Made by a program: the position numbers and the translations under genes | Assembly (NCBI GenBank): GCA_022113835.1 | Contig: JAILWY010000007.1 | Span: 11,323,001 to 11,387,000 of the forward strand | Reading direction: 5' to 3' | Source of the DNA: Atopsyche davidsoni | Taxonomy: Eukaryota > Arthropoda > Insecta > Trichoptera > Hydrobiosidae | Length of the DNA stretch: 64,000 nucleotides | Part shown: positions 35,571 through 60,427 of the stretch, in pieces | Numbering within the stretch: the first letter of the stretch is position 1 | How the letters are laid out: each line of letters starts with the position of its first letter | The notes under the pieces: model-generated | The model's database searches: none | The model's input: the letters and a program-made list of their open reading frames with translations, nothing else | What the model was told of the DNA's origin: nothing

Positions 35571-38500
35571 CGCGCTCGGCGTGAGGGTGAGAATTGAGTG
35601 TAGTAGAGTTTGTCTGCCATTATGAATAGGTGTGATCGTTTTTGTACATCCCCGAATATTCTTCACCATGATTCATTCCAATCAGTCAAACATATTTTTA
35701 TAAAATTGAGACAAACCTTTTTATGCATTTATGGACTTAGGCGTACGAAGTCATATTTTTGTAAGGCTAAAGTATATTTAAAATTAGTCAGGACATTGGA
35801 AGGTCCCACCTCCACTTCTCACTACATATTACTATGTATTTCATTATTGTTTTGTTGTATTTCTTATGTATCGGTTATATGATTAATCTACTTAGTGTAT
35901 TTTACAGGAGCCGACTGTAATGTATAATATGTATCTACTATTTAATTTTTTTTCAAGTAATTATTCACTTTTATTACACTTATTTTCATTTTATTTTACG
36001 GTCGACTCCATCTATCTTACCAGCCATTTTTTTTATTTTGTGTAAAATTTATTGTATTATTTTCTATTCTTTAATAAAAGTTTGACTGTTGCTTTTTAAT
36101 TCTTTATTCTTATATTCAGTCTTTATTTTTAATACATTAATTATTATTTATATGTATATTTTAAACATTTTACTATCCGTGGTCGTGTAACTGTGTTAGA
36201 TAAAGTATTTATTTATGAACACCCACACATACTTATCTATATATAATATATGTATATGTAAGTGACTACTAATATTTGTATATATAAGATATTTGCAGAG
36301 CTGTGCTTGTAAAGAGCTGTATTTTGTTACTGCCGATGACTTGTACCAGAAGGAAGAACCATTGTGTAGAGCACCTTGTCTAGTCCAGAGTGACTGCGGC
36401 CGAATACTCCCGGCCACGGTCGGTTTAGCCGTGCTGATTAGAATATTGACTTGGCATTTACATGTAAATTTTTGAGCATTTAAATATTTTGATACGATAC
36501 TATTTCACCCAATAAATGGTTTTCAAGGAAAACCTGTTCCCTTACCTCAAGTTTTTACAGATATTTGTATATATTCTAGTCAACAATTTTGTTGCCATTA
36601 GCATTAGTAATTAATGATATTCAGGTATCATTAGCTCATAAAAAGTCAAATATTTTTCTATTTGAAACAATGAATTTCAACTAGTGCAAAGAAGGTGTCT
36701 TAAATATAAAAAAATATATATTTATTTTTCAAAATGGATTTGAATATTCAAGTGATATATTATAATGCGCAGGCCTTTCAATTTTAATGTGGCTGTGTAG
36801 TCTGTGACTTTATTTTTGGAATGCTTCTGGAATGAAATAAAACTACAATTGTGCTGTCGCCGACTGCTTTTACAGAGTCTCTTGAAGCTCACAGTGTATA
36901 GCAAACTTCAGCACTGAAAGTGATTCCTCGCTAACACCGGACGGCTTAGATCCTAGACTAACTCGGCACCGACAGACGAAGTTTGAGATACGCTGTGAAA
37001 CAAAGCCATGTGATGAAAATAAAACAATTTTTAAAAGCTTACACTAATTTATTATAATGTTATTTGTCAGAATATACAATACTAGGCATCCTTCTCCATA
37101 CAAAACGCTTGTTGGCACACATTCTTAAAATGCAGTTTATAACCTTTCAGTAGATAGCGCAATGCCAGTGCACATTTCACTTCCAAGCGTGATACGAACA
37201 CCGACTACATAAAATAACACAACCTCTATCATTGTCTTGAATAAAATCTGGAATCAAAAGTATACATGGAATGTTGACACTATCACTAGAGAATCGTACC
37301 GATTGACAAAATAATAACCAGACTAAAACTATTAATCCTAGAAATACAGCAAAATGCCTAGCATTACATAAAAATACAAAGAAAGTCAATTTCTTAAAGG
37401 ACTAGAAAATATTGGATAATTTAAAAGTCATTGCGCAATCTACTGACAAAGGTAATCCCTCTGAAAACATTTTGGTAGATACTCGAAAACCTTACAAATG
37501 AAAATACACATAATAATATGTTTGTATATACAGAGCCATTGTCTTTTGAGTAACATATTTTTATAAATACTTAATTATCAGTGAAGACCTGTTCTTCTCA
37601 TTTCTGATGAAACAATCATAAAAAATGTGCTTCTAGTGTCTCCAGAGTATTGGGATCCTATTTATATGATTATCCTCACAGAGATACAGAATCTCTGACA
37701 ATGAACTACCTCGTAAGATTATTTGGTGTTACAGATACTCAAATACTCATTCTTAACTCCTATTGGAATGTACAGCGATTGCATATAAAAATATTGATTA
37801 GTTCATCCAAACGAATCTAAAAAAAAAATTCTATTATATTTTTCTAAAATATAAACAAAACATTAATCTCTTGTTACAAAATATACACAAAAATCTGTTT
37901 CAGATATTTTTTTAATAGTTTCTCAAAGGACACAAACTAGGGGCCAATGCGTGTGAACGGAGGCTTTGAACAGGGAAATGTTTAGTGAGTTTTACACTAC
38001 GTCCGGCAAATCTTCAGGCAGTCGACTTAACGTCTTTTACTAATACTTAGTTGGCAATAAATATAATGTTAATATATGTAAATATTTAAGCGATGTAGAA
38101 GTGGTAATTAGCTGTTGATGGGATGTCAGAAAGGAAGAGATGCTCGGGCTAACATGTGCTGCCATTTACAATTAACGCATCTGTATTTATATGTATAAAA
38201 GGAATGTTGGGCTTATTATCTTATATGGAATTATATATATATATATTTTATCTATTTCAAATATTTCTTTCACTTATTAGATCTCGATATCACCCTACAT
38301 TATCTTCTCTCATTGACAAACAATCATATTTTAAATAAACACTGTGGAAATTAACTCGTCATGTAACTTGCCATAACTTTTGTGGATAAAAAAAACATTT
38401 GGAAATTGTCAACATTTATCATTGATCAGTTTGGGTCGCCTTATTATGTGACACTGAAACATTATGTTAATCAGTTTAAATATTTTTAGCTTCCTGAGTG

Positions 38501-41059
38501 TTAACTGGTTGTCTTCCACCAAACAGGTTTTGGCTTGTTTGTATAGGTAGTGTGTTCTGCACCTGTGTATGGCTTCCATAAAAACGTGATATTGGAGTGC
38601 CTGATAAGATTTTGGCTGTTTTTTATTCCGTTTATTAAACAAATACTACAAAATCCTTGAGCAATAAAATGAATGAATTCAAAGTTAAAAAAAAAACTCA
38701 TCAGAATTAATTATCAAAAAGGTGTTATTGAAGATCTCTTCTAAGTTCAACGTCGGTTACAATCCATTACATTCGTATAAAAGGCAGTCAGGCACAGGTC
38801 TACATTAAAAAATCTATTCTCAGAACTTGCGAATCCGAAATACTACGAGTATAAGAATACATTATATTTTATGTAATATTTACATAATCAGCAATAATTC
38901 ACGGGCACCTGCCATTCGTTTATTTTACAAGACAACCTTTATTACCGCAAACTCTCCGTGTGAATTTTACAAGGCTTTAATGTTCATACAAAAGTTGAGA
39001 AATGACGTCGTGTCAATAACCTGTCCGTGGGTCGTAAAAGTTACTTCTATCTCCAGACTGACGGCTGCGACTTTTTGTCTGCTAATATTTTTGAAAACTG
39101 GTTGACAAAGAATGTGGATGAAAATTAGAATATGAAGTAGTAGTTTTGCTAAAGAAATGCGCACGGCTCTTTGGGGATCGTTAGACAAATTATATGAATT
39201 ATTATGTGGAGTAAAATTACAAATTGACTATTATAAGATAATATCAGAATCGTAGCCGTTATTTGGTTTCACAGCTAATCAAATAATGATTGATAAATAA
39301 GTGATTTTAGTAAAAAAGGTGTTTTTTAATGAGTCCAAGGTGTCACTTCTCCTCACCATTGTTTTAGGGAGTATTATGAAGAAAGGTCTCAATGTCTAAA
39401 AATACTCTAAATAATAAAAAATTATGTAACGGGAAGAAGCGTCGCATTCGTTGATAATATAAATCACGTTATTTCAAGTTTTGATTTTTTTTTTCATCAT
39501 ATAAAATTCTGTCACGCCTTTTCCTTTTAGCGTTTAGATATACATTTATAATAATTTGTTAGTTTTTGATTAATTACACCAAAAGTCAATACAAATAAAT
39601 TAGATGCCTGAATACAACATTACAAACTATCTTTGAAATAATAAAATATTTATGGCATTCATCAATATATATACAATAAATGGAGACAATACAGATTACA
39701 TACGAAGTGGAATCATAATCTCGAGGCACAGTGGAATGTAGAGTGTCCATCTCGCTCGACCGACCAAACAATCCATTCCCAAATCTCAACACGCCCGGCT
39801 TTCACTAAACGTAAACACACCGGAATATATCTCACACCTGCGGGCGCTCCGAGCTAACAACCTATTTATAGAACCCTTCAAAAGATCATGGAATTTAAAA
39901 TTCGTATATTACAAAATATTTCACATCAAAATGTTTACAATAATAAATATAAAAAAATCGTATAAATATATTGCAACGCGGGTAGTAATAATGACTTGAT
40001 AATGAGATAAAATAAAAATCATTAATTTTTTGCTGTGTGCGGTTGTTGGAGTGATAAAAATAATATCTTCCTTTCCAAACTGCGGTCACAGTGCAGATTG
40101 TGAAAACATTTAGTGGAACCCGTTAGCGATAATATACCACTCGCGGATGCAAAGAAAACACTACGCGCCCGTAACAATCGCAAAAATTTACATTCAATTT
40201 TTCACAATTACATTTTTTGTAAAATAAAGCACTATCTGTGGTTTAATTTCAACATTCAAGTATCATGAGTTACTTTCAAATGAGATAGCACGTTTGAAAA
40301 CATCGTTTCCGGATAACTTTGATGGTTTGGAATTGATTTTCTTGTCCGCGAGTGGTAGTAGATTACTTGACTCCATTTTTCGTCGATCGATACTTACTAA
40401 AACGCATTCAAACCTGTTTTATTTAGCTTTATATGTACAAAAATGCGTAAAAATAATCAACGGTTCCGGTATCGACATTATTTTTTGTCACGCGTAAGAG
40501 TATGTTATTCTTATTTTATTTAACTTTAAATATGAAGAATAATTTATAATTCCTATGTTAGTAGTACAAATATTTATAATAATCATGATTGCTTTAATAT
40601 ATAAGGGCGTCAATCTTATGTGTAAAATTAAACTACAACTTTTAATAATACAAAAGGCGATTGCACTCTTTCACGGTAAACCGTCCAAGCCCATAAGCAG
40701 AGAAGCAATCAAAACTCAACTCAAATCATCGACACTCGTTGAAACATATAAGAAGCGCAGGCACGGATGCAACAGAATGAAAACACTTCAAGAAATAACT
40801 CATGGCAGTGAAAAGGGGACGAGGGGTGGAAAATTCCTGATTCGATAATCCATCGATAGATTATTCTATATAAGACATATACTTCAACTTAAAGGCCTCA
40901 AATTTAGAAAAGATGGATTTTAACACAAGAAGTTCGCTGAAGAAATGCTTAAGAGACAAGAAGAGCCGGAATACACGAGTGAAAATGAATTAAATAAAAT
41001 TTTGCCTCAGCCGCCTGCGTCAGTCAGACGAGATAGTGCTCGAAGAGGTTTCGTCGCCG
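35571..41059. other. Convergent 3' UTR/intergenic region between ELAV-like and slpr
   Basis: AT-rich 5.5 kb between two convergent genes. I see no conserved coding exon on either strand. Mixed-composition patches at 36290-36440, 36900-37010, 39700-39860 and 40650-40860 may be parts of long 3' UTRs (plus for the ELAV-like gene, minus for slpr). An (AT) run lies near 38229-38245. Confidence 0.5.
36073..36078 (+). terminator. Candidate polyadenylation signal of the ELAV-like gene
   Basis: AATAAA lies about 500 bp after the stop, in tctttaataaaagtttg. Further AATAAA copies near 36511 and 37018 would allow longer 3' UTRs. Confidence 0.45.
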
Positions 41060-52355
<11,296 letters not shown>

Positions 52356-53746
52356 TTATTTGATACTTTCTTTTATAGTCAACACAAAACAAATTTAACT
52401 TCTTCTTCAAGTGCCTCTCCTCACAGGAGGATGGCAACCATCTCACTGAGCATATACTTGAGTAAGATACTGTAAAAAGAGTAAGTGACAAAAATAAGTC
52501 CGAAAAGGCCTTATAGTCTATTAACATTTTTGAATCAAATACTTTCGATATATTTATATTTTCTTTTAAAACATGGGAACCAAATTCCTGAACAATTAAT
52601 GTAATAAGGTTTTCGTTTTCAATTTAAAAAACGATGCTAAACTAAGCCACGAAGAAACAAAACTTATAAACTATATAAATAAAATAAAGTACTGTAAATA
52701 AATATAAAAATAATTTTCTGAAGAAAAATTTTATTTACAAAAAACAAATAAATTGCGTTTGTTTAAAGATACCACAAAGAATAATAAAATTGATAAAAAA
52801 TTCAATTATCCAATCCCAAGAATTATATTTAAAAAATGGTGTTCAGAGAACAGACTCAAATGGGACAAAGAATAATTGACATGCAAATCTGCCGGCAAAT
52901 CGTATATTTATAAATGACGGTAAAATTTAATATCGTCCAATTAAAATATTTAAAGTGGTATTTTAAAATGGGTTCCGCCGAATCAATAAAAAAAACCACA
53001 TACAATTTTCCTCCCAAATTTATATTCGAAAAATTATCATTCTCAGGGGTCATATCGAAAAAAAAAATTACTCCGTGTTTCTGTTTCGTATTAATATAAT
53101 ACAAAAGTGGAAATTGTGAGGGATTTGTAGGCCAATATTTCAAATCAATGTGAATAGTATAAATATTTTATTAGAATTAATAATAATTTCGCGTGACGTA
53201 CATATATATAAATACACGGCAACCCAACGTTTAAGATGTATAGTTAAAAAATATATATGTACGCAAATAATTTCAATTGCTTGGTATGAAGCCAAATACT
53301 GTGATATAATTTATTAAGGAATAATAAAACAATAAACCATGCCAACTGGGTTAAATTATTAGAAATACTTAAAAAATAAAAAATAAAGTTCTTTGATATA
53401 AGTTTTTTTTTTTTATTATTTAACGTTAGGAGAGCATTATTGTAAATCATATGAAACACTACAAAGAAATTGCATAGACTCATGGACCGATGTTGTGTTT
53501 TGAAAGATTTATGTATGTGTGAAAAAAGACGTGTAATTCAGTAATGCGGGGAATGTTGATTGCGTTATTAAAGGGGTCGGACACCTCGGCTATAAATACA
53601 CTGAAGAAAATGAGAAAATAAAAGTACACTTGAAAAGTTTCGGCACACAAAAGAGAGCGCATACTTGATTTAAATGACATACCAAAAAAGCAACCGAAAA
53701 AATATAAACAAGTAGAAAAACGTGGCTGTATTGAGCCAGACGTGTG

Positions 53747-54020
53747 TGTGTGTTTTTTTTTTTTTTATTTATTTTTTATTATGAAGGTTACTTGCGGGAG
53801 ACATCCCGATACGGAACGACCAGATGTGCAGTCTGGAACACCCAACTCAGAGTCGGGGGCCGCAAGTTAACATTTCACAAGAAGTAACTTCACGAATATT
53901 GAACCGATCATCATTACGCATGGACCTAATCTCCAAGATCGCCAACACGAATTCATCGGCCGATGACCTCACCGGCCTGGAGGGCTTTAGACAATGCCAC
54001 ATCTACTGTTATCAACACTC
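53747..54020 (-). repeat. Retroposon-like segment with poly(A) on the minus strand
   Basis: A T-rich run (53753-53780 on the plus strand) is a poly(A) tail in minus orientation. It is preceded on that strand by a GC-balanced segment of about 240 bp unlike its surroundings (for example ggcggcccccgactctgagt-like sequence near 53850). The layout fits a SINE or LINE 3' end. No clear target-site duplication was found and the family is not identified. Confidence 0.35.
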
Positions 54021-54899
54021 CAAGTGTTGAAGCCGTGTACACATAACGTGCACAAAATGTTGACAGGAGACCATCGTCATGTACAAACACGTACTCTATA
54101 CAAAATATATAATTAATAGATATCGGAACATATCTAAATTAAAAAAATCAACTTTTAATGTACTTGCATACACGTATTTTAAAATATGTTTGGTTTTGAA
54201 AACCTCAAAAGACATATATCATTAATAACAGTTAAAATACCCTTACAGGTAGAGGGTTGAAAAATAAAAGAAACAAGATAAAAAAAAACTTGAAAACACG
54301 CGTGAAAAGTACGCAAAGCAGATGCAGAGCCTTAAAGTGTGAGTGATAAGACCGATCTGTCAGGGCGTGAGGCAAGCGGCCTGGACGTGCCCTTCAAGCC
54401 CTCGGGGATTATAAAGATGTCCAGGATAAGTTATTCCATCCTCTACAGAGATCCATAAATCACCGGGACGCGTTTAGACCCGCGCGTCCTGCTTATGCGG
54501 GGTCTTTAATGCTGCGTGGATTCTTCAAGCCCGAGATTTATTTGTCAATTTTTTTTGTGGGAAACAACCTTATTTAAAAGAACTTGACTCAATCGCCGCG
54601 TGTTGATTTTGCAAAACATAATTATAAAAGTAAATGTATGAAATTAAAATATCGATTATTGTACTTGTACCTTTGTTGTTTGGAATTTATTTCTATTTTT
54701 AGATATCGATTTGGTTGACCCGTAAAAAGTATTATTTTTTTTTAAATATGGAGAAGAAATAACATTGAAAATTCAATGAAGAATAATAAGTTGTTTAAAC
54801 AAGATTTAAGTATTTTTTTTTTATAAAGTAGGTCATATAAGCAAGCAAATAGCGGCGGGCAGATAACAGATTTAAAAAAAAAGTCTCAAACATGAAAAA

Positions 54900-55300
54900 A
54901 ATCACCTGTTGCCACACGGGATTCGAACAGAGATGTTTACCTTTTGCGGCAGGCGTTTTTTTTCCCTGAGCCGCACCTGTTGTGCGCACAGTCAAGATCC
55001 GCAATAAGCGACACAAATATATTAGCGAAATCATCCATGCAGTCAAAAGCAACATTGCAAAACTTGCCGCGGCGCGAGATCGAATCCGGACTTATTGTAT
55101 CGCGGCAGGCGCTCTGCCTTTTAAGGTCACGCCTACTATCCGGATTGTCAACATGCACAGAAATAATTAAGATTATCTACAAATGCAAAAAAAAAAAAAA
55201 AACCACTTGTCGCCGCACGACATTTAAATCCGCGCCTTTTATCTTTCGAGTCGAATTGTTAAAACCCACAATAAGCAGTACATGATTATTATACCATCTA
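54900..55300 (-). repeat. Cluster of tRNA-derived SINE-like relics
   Basis: On the minus strand the block reads like degraded tRNA: an A-box-like ggcagagcgcctgcc (complement of 55104-55118) is followed by a B-box-like ccggattcgatct (complement of 55076-55089). A second B box, gttcgaatcccgtg, is the complement of 54915-54928. An A-run at 55187-55201 and another ccgc-rich unit follow. None folds as a complete functional tRNA. Confidence 0.35.
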
Positions 55301-55394
55301 TGCCGAGCAAGATTCTTTCTAATCCGGAGGATTATTTTACATTGGCTTGTGAGCTGTTGGGCGATGCTTAAAATCCATAATAAATTATTATTAA

Positions 55395-55807
55395 CACACT
55401 TTAAGCGGGTAAAAAAATTGACTAAACTGATGTGCGTAGCGGGCAAAATTCGCGTAAAATTGCGCGTGTGAAATCTAGTCTATACACTCTTTGATTTGCA
55501 TGTAGTCAAATAAATCGTTTCCTATAAAAAGTTGAACCACTTCACACACACTTTGCGGATTACTTGGCATCACAACAACACCACTTTGTCCTAAAAATTG
55601 TTCAATAATTGGAGGATTATCATTCCACTTCTTCATTGTCACTTTGTTCAGAATCACTGGACAGGATTGGTAGAAGTAACGTTGACGAGTCTAAGCAAAC
55701 ATAACGAGCTGTTAACCTAAAGAGTAAAATGACCTTCTGCCGCTTTTAGAGTAAACACATTCAAAAAGGTATGAATGGGTACTAGTACCCGCCCCGCCTT
55801 TAGTGTG
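55395..55807 (-). mobile_element. piggyBac-like non-autonomous element, copy A (413 bp)
   Basis: The left end is TTAA followed by CACACTTTAAGCGGG. The right end is the complement of CACACTAAAGGCGGGG, followed by ATAA (TTAA with one change). The minus strand keeps an open fragment, MKKWNDNPPIIEQFLGQSG... to FIGNDLFDYMQ, that resembles the N-terminal start of the piggyBac transposase core (NPP..F.G..G / ..LF...LFD). A 14-bp palindrome gggtactagtaccc lies at 55777-55790. It is too short to be autonomous. Confidence 0.65.
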
Positions 55808-56006
55808 ATAATATCACATAAAAATGTTTTAAAAAAAATCTACGAAGAGATCGCATCCGGAAGTGTATCTTTTGTGCCTTTTAAACCTATCGAGCCGAAC
55901 AGGATGTTTATGTTTCTCGGCTGGCGCTTTGTCTTTTGATCCAGTCTCATTATCAAGGTACGCAATGAGATTCCCGTATTAGTATTGAAAGCGTCAATCT
56001 TGAACT

Positions 56007-56215
56007 CGGGGGGGGGTTGCGTTGTGGCCTCGGGTCCTCGGGGGCAGAGTCGCTTAACCCGGGGGCGGGCACGCGCGCGCCCTCGGGCCGCGTCCTTCGC
56101 ACAGTGCGGGCCGCGGGCCGCGGGTCGGCGACCCCGCGGAATGCGAGCCGGCCCGCTCGCCCTACATGGCGGCAATAAACATCACCGCGACCGCCGCGGA
56201 TTCCGGCCGCTTTGC
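56007..56215. promoter_or_regulatory. CpG-rich island in the slpr upstream intron
   Basis: About 200 bp very dense in CpG (gggggcgggcacgcgcgcg, ccgcgggccgcgggtcggcg) in AT-rich DNA, followed by ctacATGGCGGCAATAAAC. A short open frame follows the ATG (about 35 codons), but no splice-linked partner was recognised. It could be a regulatory element or internal promoter. Confidence 0.3.
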
Positions 56216-57163
56216 GTTTATTTTATTATTCAATTTGGTATTGCACAAAAACGCACAATCGGATTGTCCAATATGACATAGTACACACTGTGTTAGCCGT
56301 GAACATCGATCGGGTCAATAAGGAAGGTTTAACTGTCGCGATAAGAATTTGTATATTTTTTTTAGCTCGCATGTTTCCTTTGAAATCGAGTATCTTCAGG
56401 TTTGAAGGGAAGGAAAAGCCACCGAGAAAATAACGCCATAATTCAAGTTTTATGTGCATGTATTATGCATAACCCCCTCCCCCCCCAACCGCTTTGCCTC
56501 TGATCGATTCGATAGCTTGCCTTGTAATTTTTTTGGGGCTCTCAGAAAGCACGTAGCAAGAGTATTTTTGAAAAAAATAATTTCAAAAATTCCAAGAACC
56601 AAAATTGTCAGTAAGCAACTATGCTTACCGCTGAATTACCAAGCGATTGATTCAAGACTTGAGAATTTAAAATGTTGAGAAACAGTGGAAAACACAGCAG
56701 AATTCGAGGGCTTTTTTGGGAGTTAGTTTTTTTTTCCTGAAACGGAGCAAAATAAAAACAAAGCGCGTAGAAGTATTTTGGGTGTCAGAAAAGCGTCGCG
56801 GATGACGGACGGGACAAAGGAGAGGAGGGCCCCGCGGCTCGGGGGCTCGGGGGGCCCAGGGCGGATGATTTATCGATCGGAGGGGGGGCGCCGAGGCACA
56901 AACAAAAAGATTTACTCCGATACACTTGCAGCAGCCTGATATTCCCAAGGTCAAATCAGATTTTGACCAAATTTGAAGCGACTCATCACCAAAGAATCAG
57001 CGCATGACAACGGCTCCCAAAGCCTACGAACGCACGGGCACATCCATTAGGCGGTTTTTGCGCAAAGCCATATACATTTCTACTGCGCAATTTTAACAAT
57101 TATTCCGCCGTTTATCCAGTTTTTCAATGGTGATGCATCTTGCGGCGGGGCGGGCGCGATGGG

Positions 57164-57195
57164 TAATGCATGGGGAGCGGGACGGCCATGCATTA
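57164..57195. repeat. 10-bp inverted repeat TAATGCATGG / CCATGCATTA
   Basis: Two perfect 10-bp arms are separated by 12 GC-rich bases. Each arm contains TAATGCAT, which combines a homeodomain TAAT core with an octamer-like ATGCAT. It lies in a CpG-richer patch of the slpr upstream intron. Confidence 0.5.
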
Positions 57196-58974
57196 TTTAG
57201 GAGCGCGCCCCGACTTGCGGGGGCGCAAGGACTCCCTTCCTTGCTGCGCTAACAAATATTTTACACATTGCATGTGATCGTAAGTTTTCACCGACGTTTC
57301 GAACTCGATACTTGGGGCTGTCATCGGGGATTTTCAATGATACCCGAAGACGACGAAATAAATGCTGTGTTATTTTTCTTGCACGTTTCAAATTTCTGAC
57401 ATTTAAAAATCCTTGAAGGTAGCAATCCAAGATCACAGCTTTTCAAAACAAACAAAAAATAAATAAAACCTAGCATGAGCGTTTGTTTTATTGATTGAAT
57501 AAAAAGAACTTTAGACAGCGATATATTCACGGTTTGCTTTCACAAGTACGCAATAAAAATTTGACTGTGACGTCATTGGTTCGTCACGGTTTATTTTTGG
57601 TCCAATTAAGCAAGTGACTATGAATAAGACGAGTGGTAAACTTTTCGGTTTTAACAGACGCTTCTGGATAAAAAATAAAATGCAAATGTATTATGCGCGG
57701 TGATTTTAACTCTCCATGAAAGTAATCACAAAGAAAATAGGGGGTAGTAGTATAAATAAATAAATATTTTTATATGAAAAAATGTGGTATATTTTTTTGT
57801 GCGCGCTCGATTACCAAACACTCCCAAAAAAGATAAATAAAAAATCAGCCGAATAATCTTATAACCGGATAGCAGTTCGATTGATTTTTTCTAATAAAAA
57901 AAATAACAGATAAAATGTATATTCACAAATATAGTAATCGTTTATATTTATGACTTTTTCGAATTAGTTCGATTGATGCAATAAATCCATTGTGCCCATC
58001 ACTAATGCGATAAAAATGAAAATACACGGGGAAAAAATGATACATGTGTATAATAAACAAGATATCACGGGTGTTTTCCTTTCGTCCGTGGGCGGAATGA
58101 GAAACAAACAATGGGTTAAAGGACATAATGGGTGTTTGTTTTTTGCCCCGGCTCGACGTGTGGGGCTTCACACGGTCCCCCAAATCAAATTATCAAAATT
58201 GCTTCAACCTCTCCAAAAATAAAGGACAGGCTCAAACAAAAGCTGGCCGTGTGAAATAATGACATGTATTATGAAATCTAACACTAGTAATGTGCATTTT
58301 GTTAATGCGCCGATACAATGCATGGCGTGTAATTTAACAAAAATTAGCATGCGGTAAGCGTTTTATAAGTTCGTGCTCGAAGACGAGCACTAATGGTCTA
58401 ACTATAGTGATGGGTGTAAACAAACAATCGAATATTTTCAATCGGATAGGATTTAGATATCGAGAGTCGAATATGGAAATTGATGTTCGGATAATCGAAG
58501 GCTCCTAATAAAAAACAATTCACAGACCTACATATAATAAAGAGTAAAAATCAACTCTTTACAAAAATTTCAGCAGTTCTTTTGATACATTTAAAACAAT
58601 ATCCTATTTTTTTTTTTATTATCAAATCTTGATTCGTACAAAATTGTATGGCTTTTCCAATGCACGTGCTCACAAATTGAGCAGGATAAAAACCGTAATG
58701 CATGGTATTGTGTGCCCTTTGAGAATTTACAAGACCAGGCATTCCGGATTGGAATTTTCAGCACGTCTACGGTCGGTCTGGTGCCACCACTGCTTATTTT
58801 TATTCTGCTTTTTGGTGTTCACTCTAAAAGGTGCACCAGTCTCGAACGGCACCGCCATTAATAGTACGAATTTCGCTAACTTTACCAAATCACACACACA
58901 CACAACTTCGGTAGTGATAAATCGCTAAAGATTTTTGATACGAAGGTATTCAGATGCTCTCAGGATTAAAGTCC

Positions 58975-59010
58975 CCGAAGACGGTCTTAGTACCGGGATC
59001 GAAACGTCGG
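58975..59010 (+). repeat. Copy of dispersed ccgaaga...gaaacgtcgg motif
   Basis: ccgaagacggtcttagtacc continues as gggatcgaaacgtcgg. The same layout occurs on the minus strand at 57291-57328 and 5601-5636. The segment has the order of hammerhead-ribozyme core pieces (C-x-G-A-N-G-A, stem, G-A-A-A-C), but the invariant U after the first C is C in all three copies. Confidence 0.45.
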
Positions 59011-60427
59011 TCAAAATTATCGACATGATATCTCGCTCTTTATAAATTGCGTTCTTAGTAGCCATTATATCAATCGTAAAAATAATTTTAAAACGGATAC
59101 AAATTCAATATTTACTGGCCTAGCCACGAATGATGCAAAATACATGCGAACGAGCATTTATATATTTTGTTACATTAAAATTATTCAATATTATGTCATT
59201 ACTTCAAAAAACACAATATGTATCACTAAAAAGAGGCATTTTTTTCGCTATGTATATTATGCGAAATAATAATTTTAAGAATGTGGTTTTGTGAATTACC
59301 CGATGGATTTTCGACAAAAATATATTTGTGAAAAAAAAATTGGCTTCAGCCCGCATTGAGCTAGTTATGCTTCATGAGTTTTAAAAATATAGTAAATACA
59401 ATTTTATTTCAAAGCAGACCGTAGTACGCGAAAGAAAAGACTCTTTGTATTTTTCTAAGTTAAAATACGGAAACTGTTTCACATAAATTGATTTTAAAAC
59501 GGAAACATGAATTGTTTATGATGTAAATATTTTTTTTAAAATTCAAAACTAAATGAATTTTAAAATACATTGGTTGCGAAGTTGACACATAACTATAAAT
59601 AAATATATAATAATAATACAAATAGGAACACAAAGAATACCATAAATACAACAGATTCACTGATATTACGCGTCGTTTATCTCTGACGCCGCTATCCCGA
59701 ATATGAAAGGAGTAAATATGGGGGTAGACCTGTGAATTTATTATGCAATGATATTCAAAACTGAAATGGAAATGGCGCTATTAAAAAGGGAACCCACATT
59801 ATGAATGTGAGGGTAATCTCAGCAAATAAACCGTGATTTATAAACATGTTTTAATAAATGGAACCGACACACAACATGGCACCGAGGGCACGGAGCGGCA
59901 CCGGCCTTTTTAATATTTATATTACACGATAAACTAAAACACAAGAGATTCAAAAACATAATTAAACAAAGTGTACGTTTAAGATAATACATTTATAAAA
60001 AAAAAAAAAAATTGTGACCACATGGGATTCTGCACCGGTTCACTGTCGTTGTAGCAAAATTGCACAATGCGGTTGTCACGCTTCCAATGCGAGTGAACAT
60101 TTTGCGATAAACGCATTTCGCGATATTTGAAAGACTTTCATATTGACATGGCGTCCGGCAGCCATTGTGCGGCAGCGAAAATTGCACATGTCTGTCTATC
60201 GCCGGCGGTTCAGTGGCGGACGAGCGGTCACACGGGCTGGACGTCACGCGCCGCGGCGCTTGGCACGGGCCGGTACAGATTAGCACGCCAGTTGGCCTAC
60301 GCACGGAGACAGGGGGCCAGCCCGACAATACCGGCGGGGGCGTGCACACACGAGCCGAGCCTACGAATGCATGAAAAATGCCTGATGCAATGATTAGCGA
60401 GAGCCCCACACCGACAGGCATAATTAA

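Noticed and set aside
34770..35669. Minus-strand open frames of 70-160 codons
   Set aside because: They are antisense shadows of the ELAV-like coding exon; only the plus frame shows RRM motifs.
40555..40848. 97-codon plus-strand frame next to the slpr 3' end
   Set aside because: It starts in AT-rich hydrophobic-biased sequence and shows no domain. It is more likely antisense of slpr 3' UTR.
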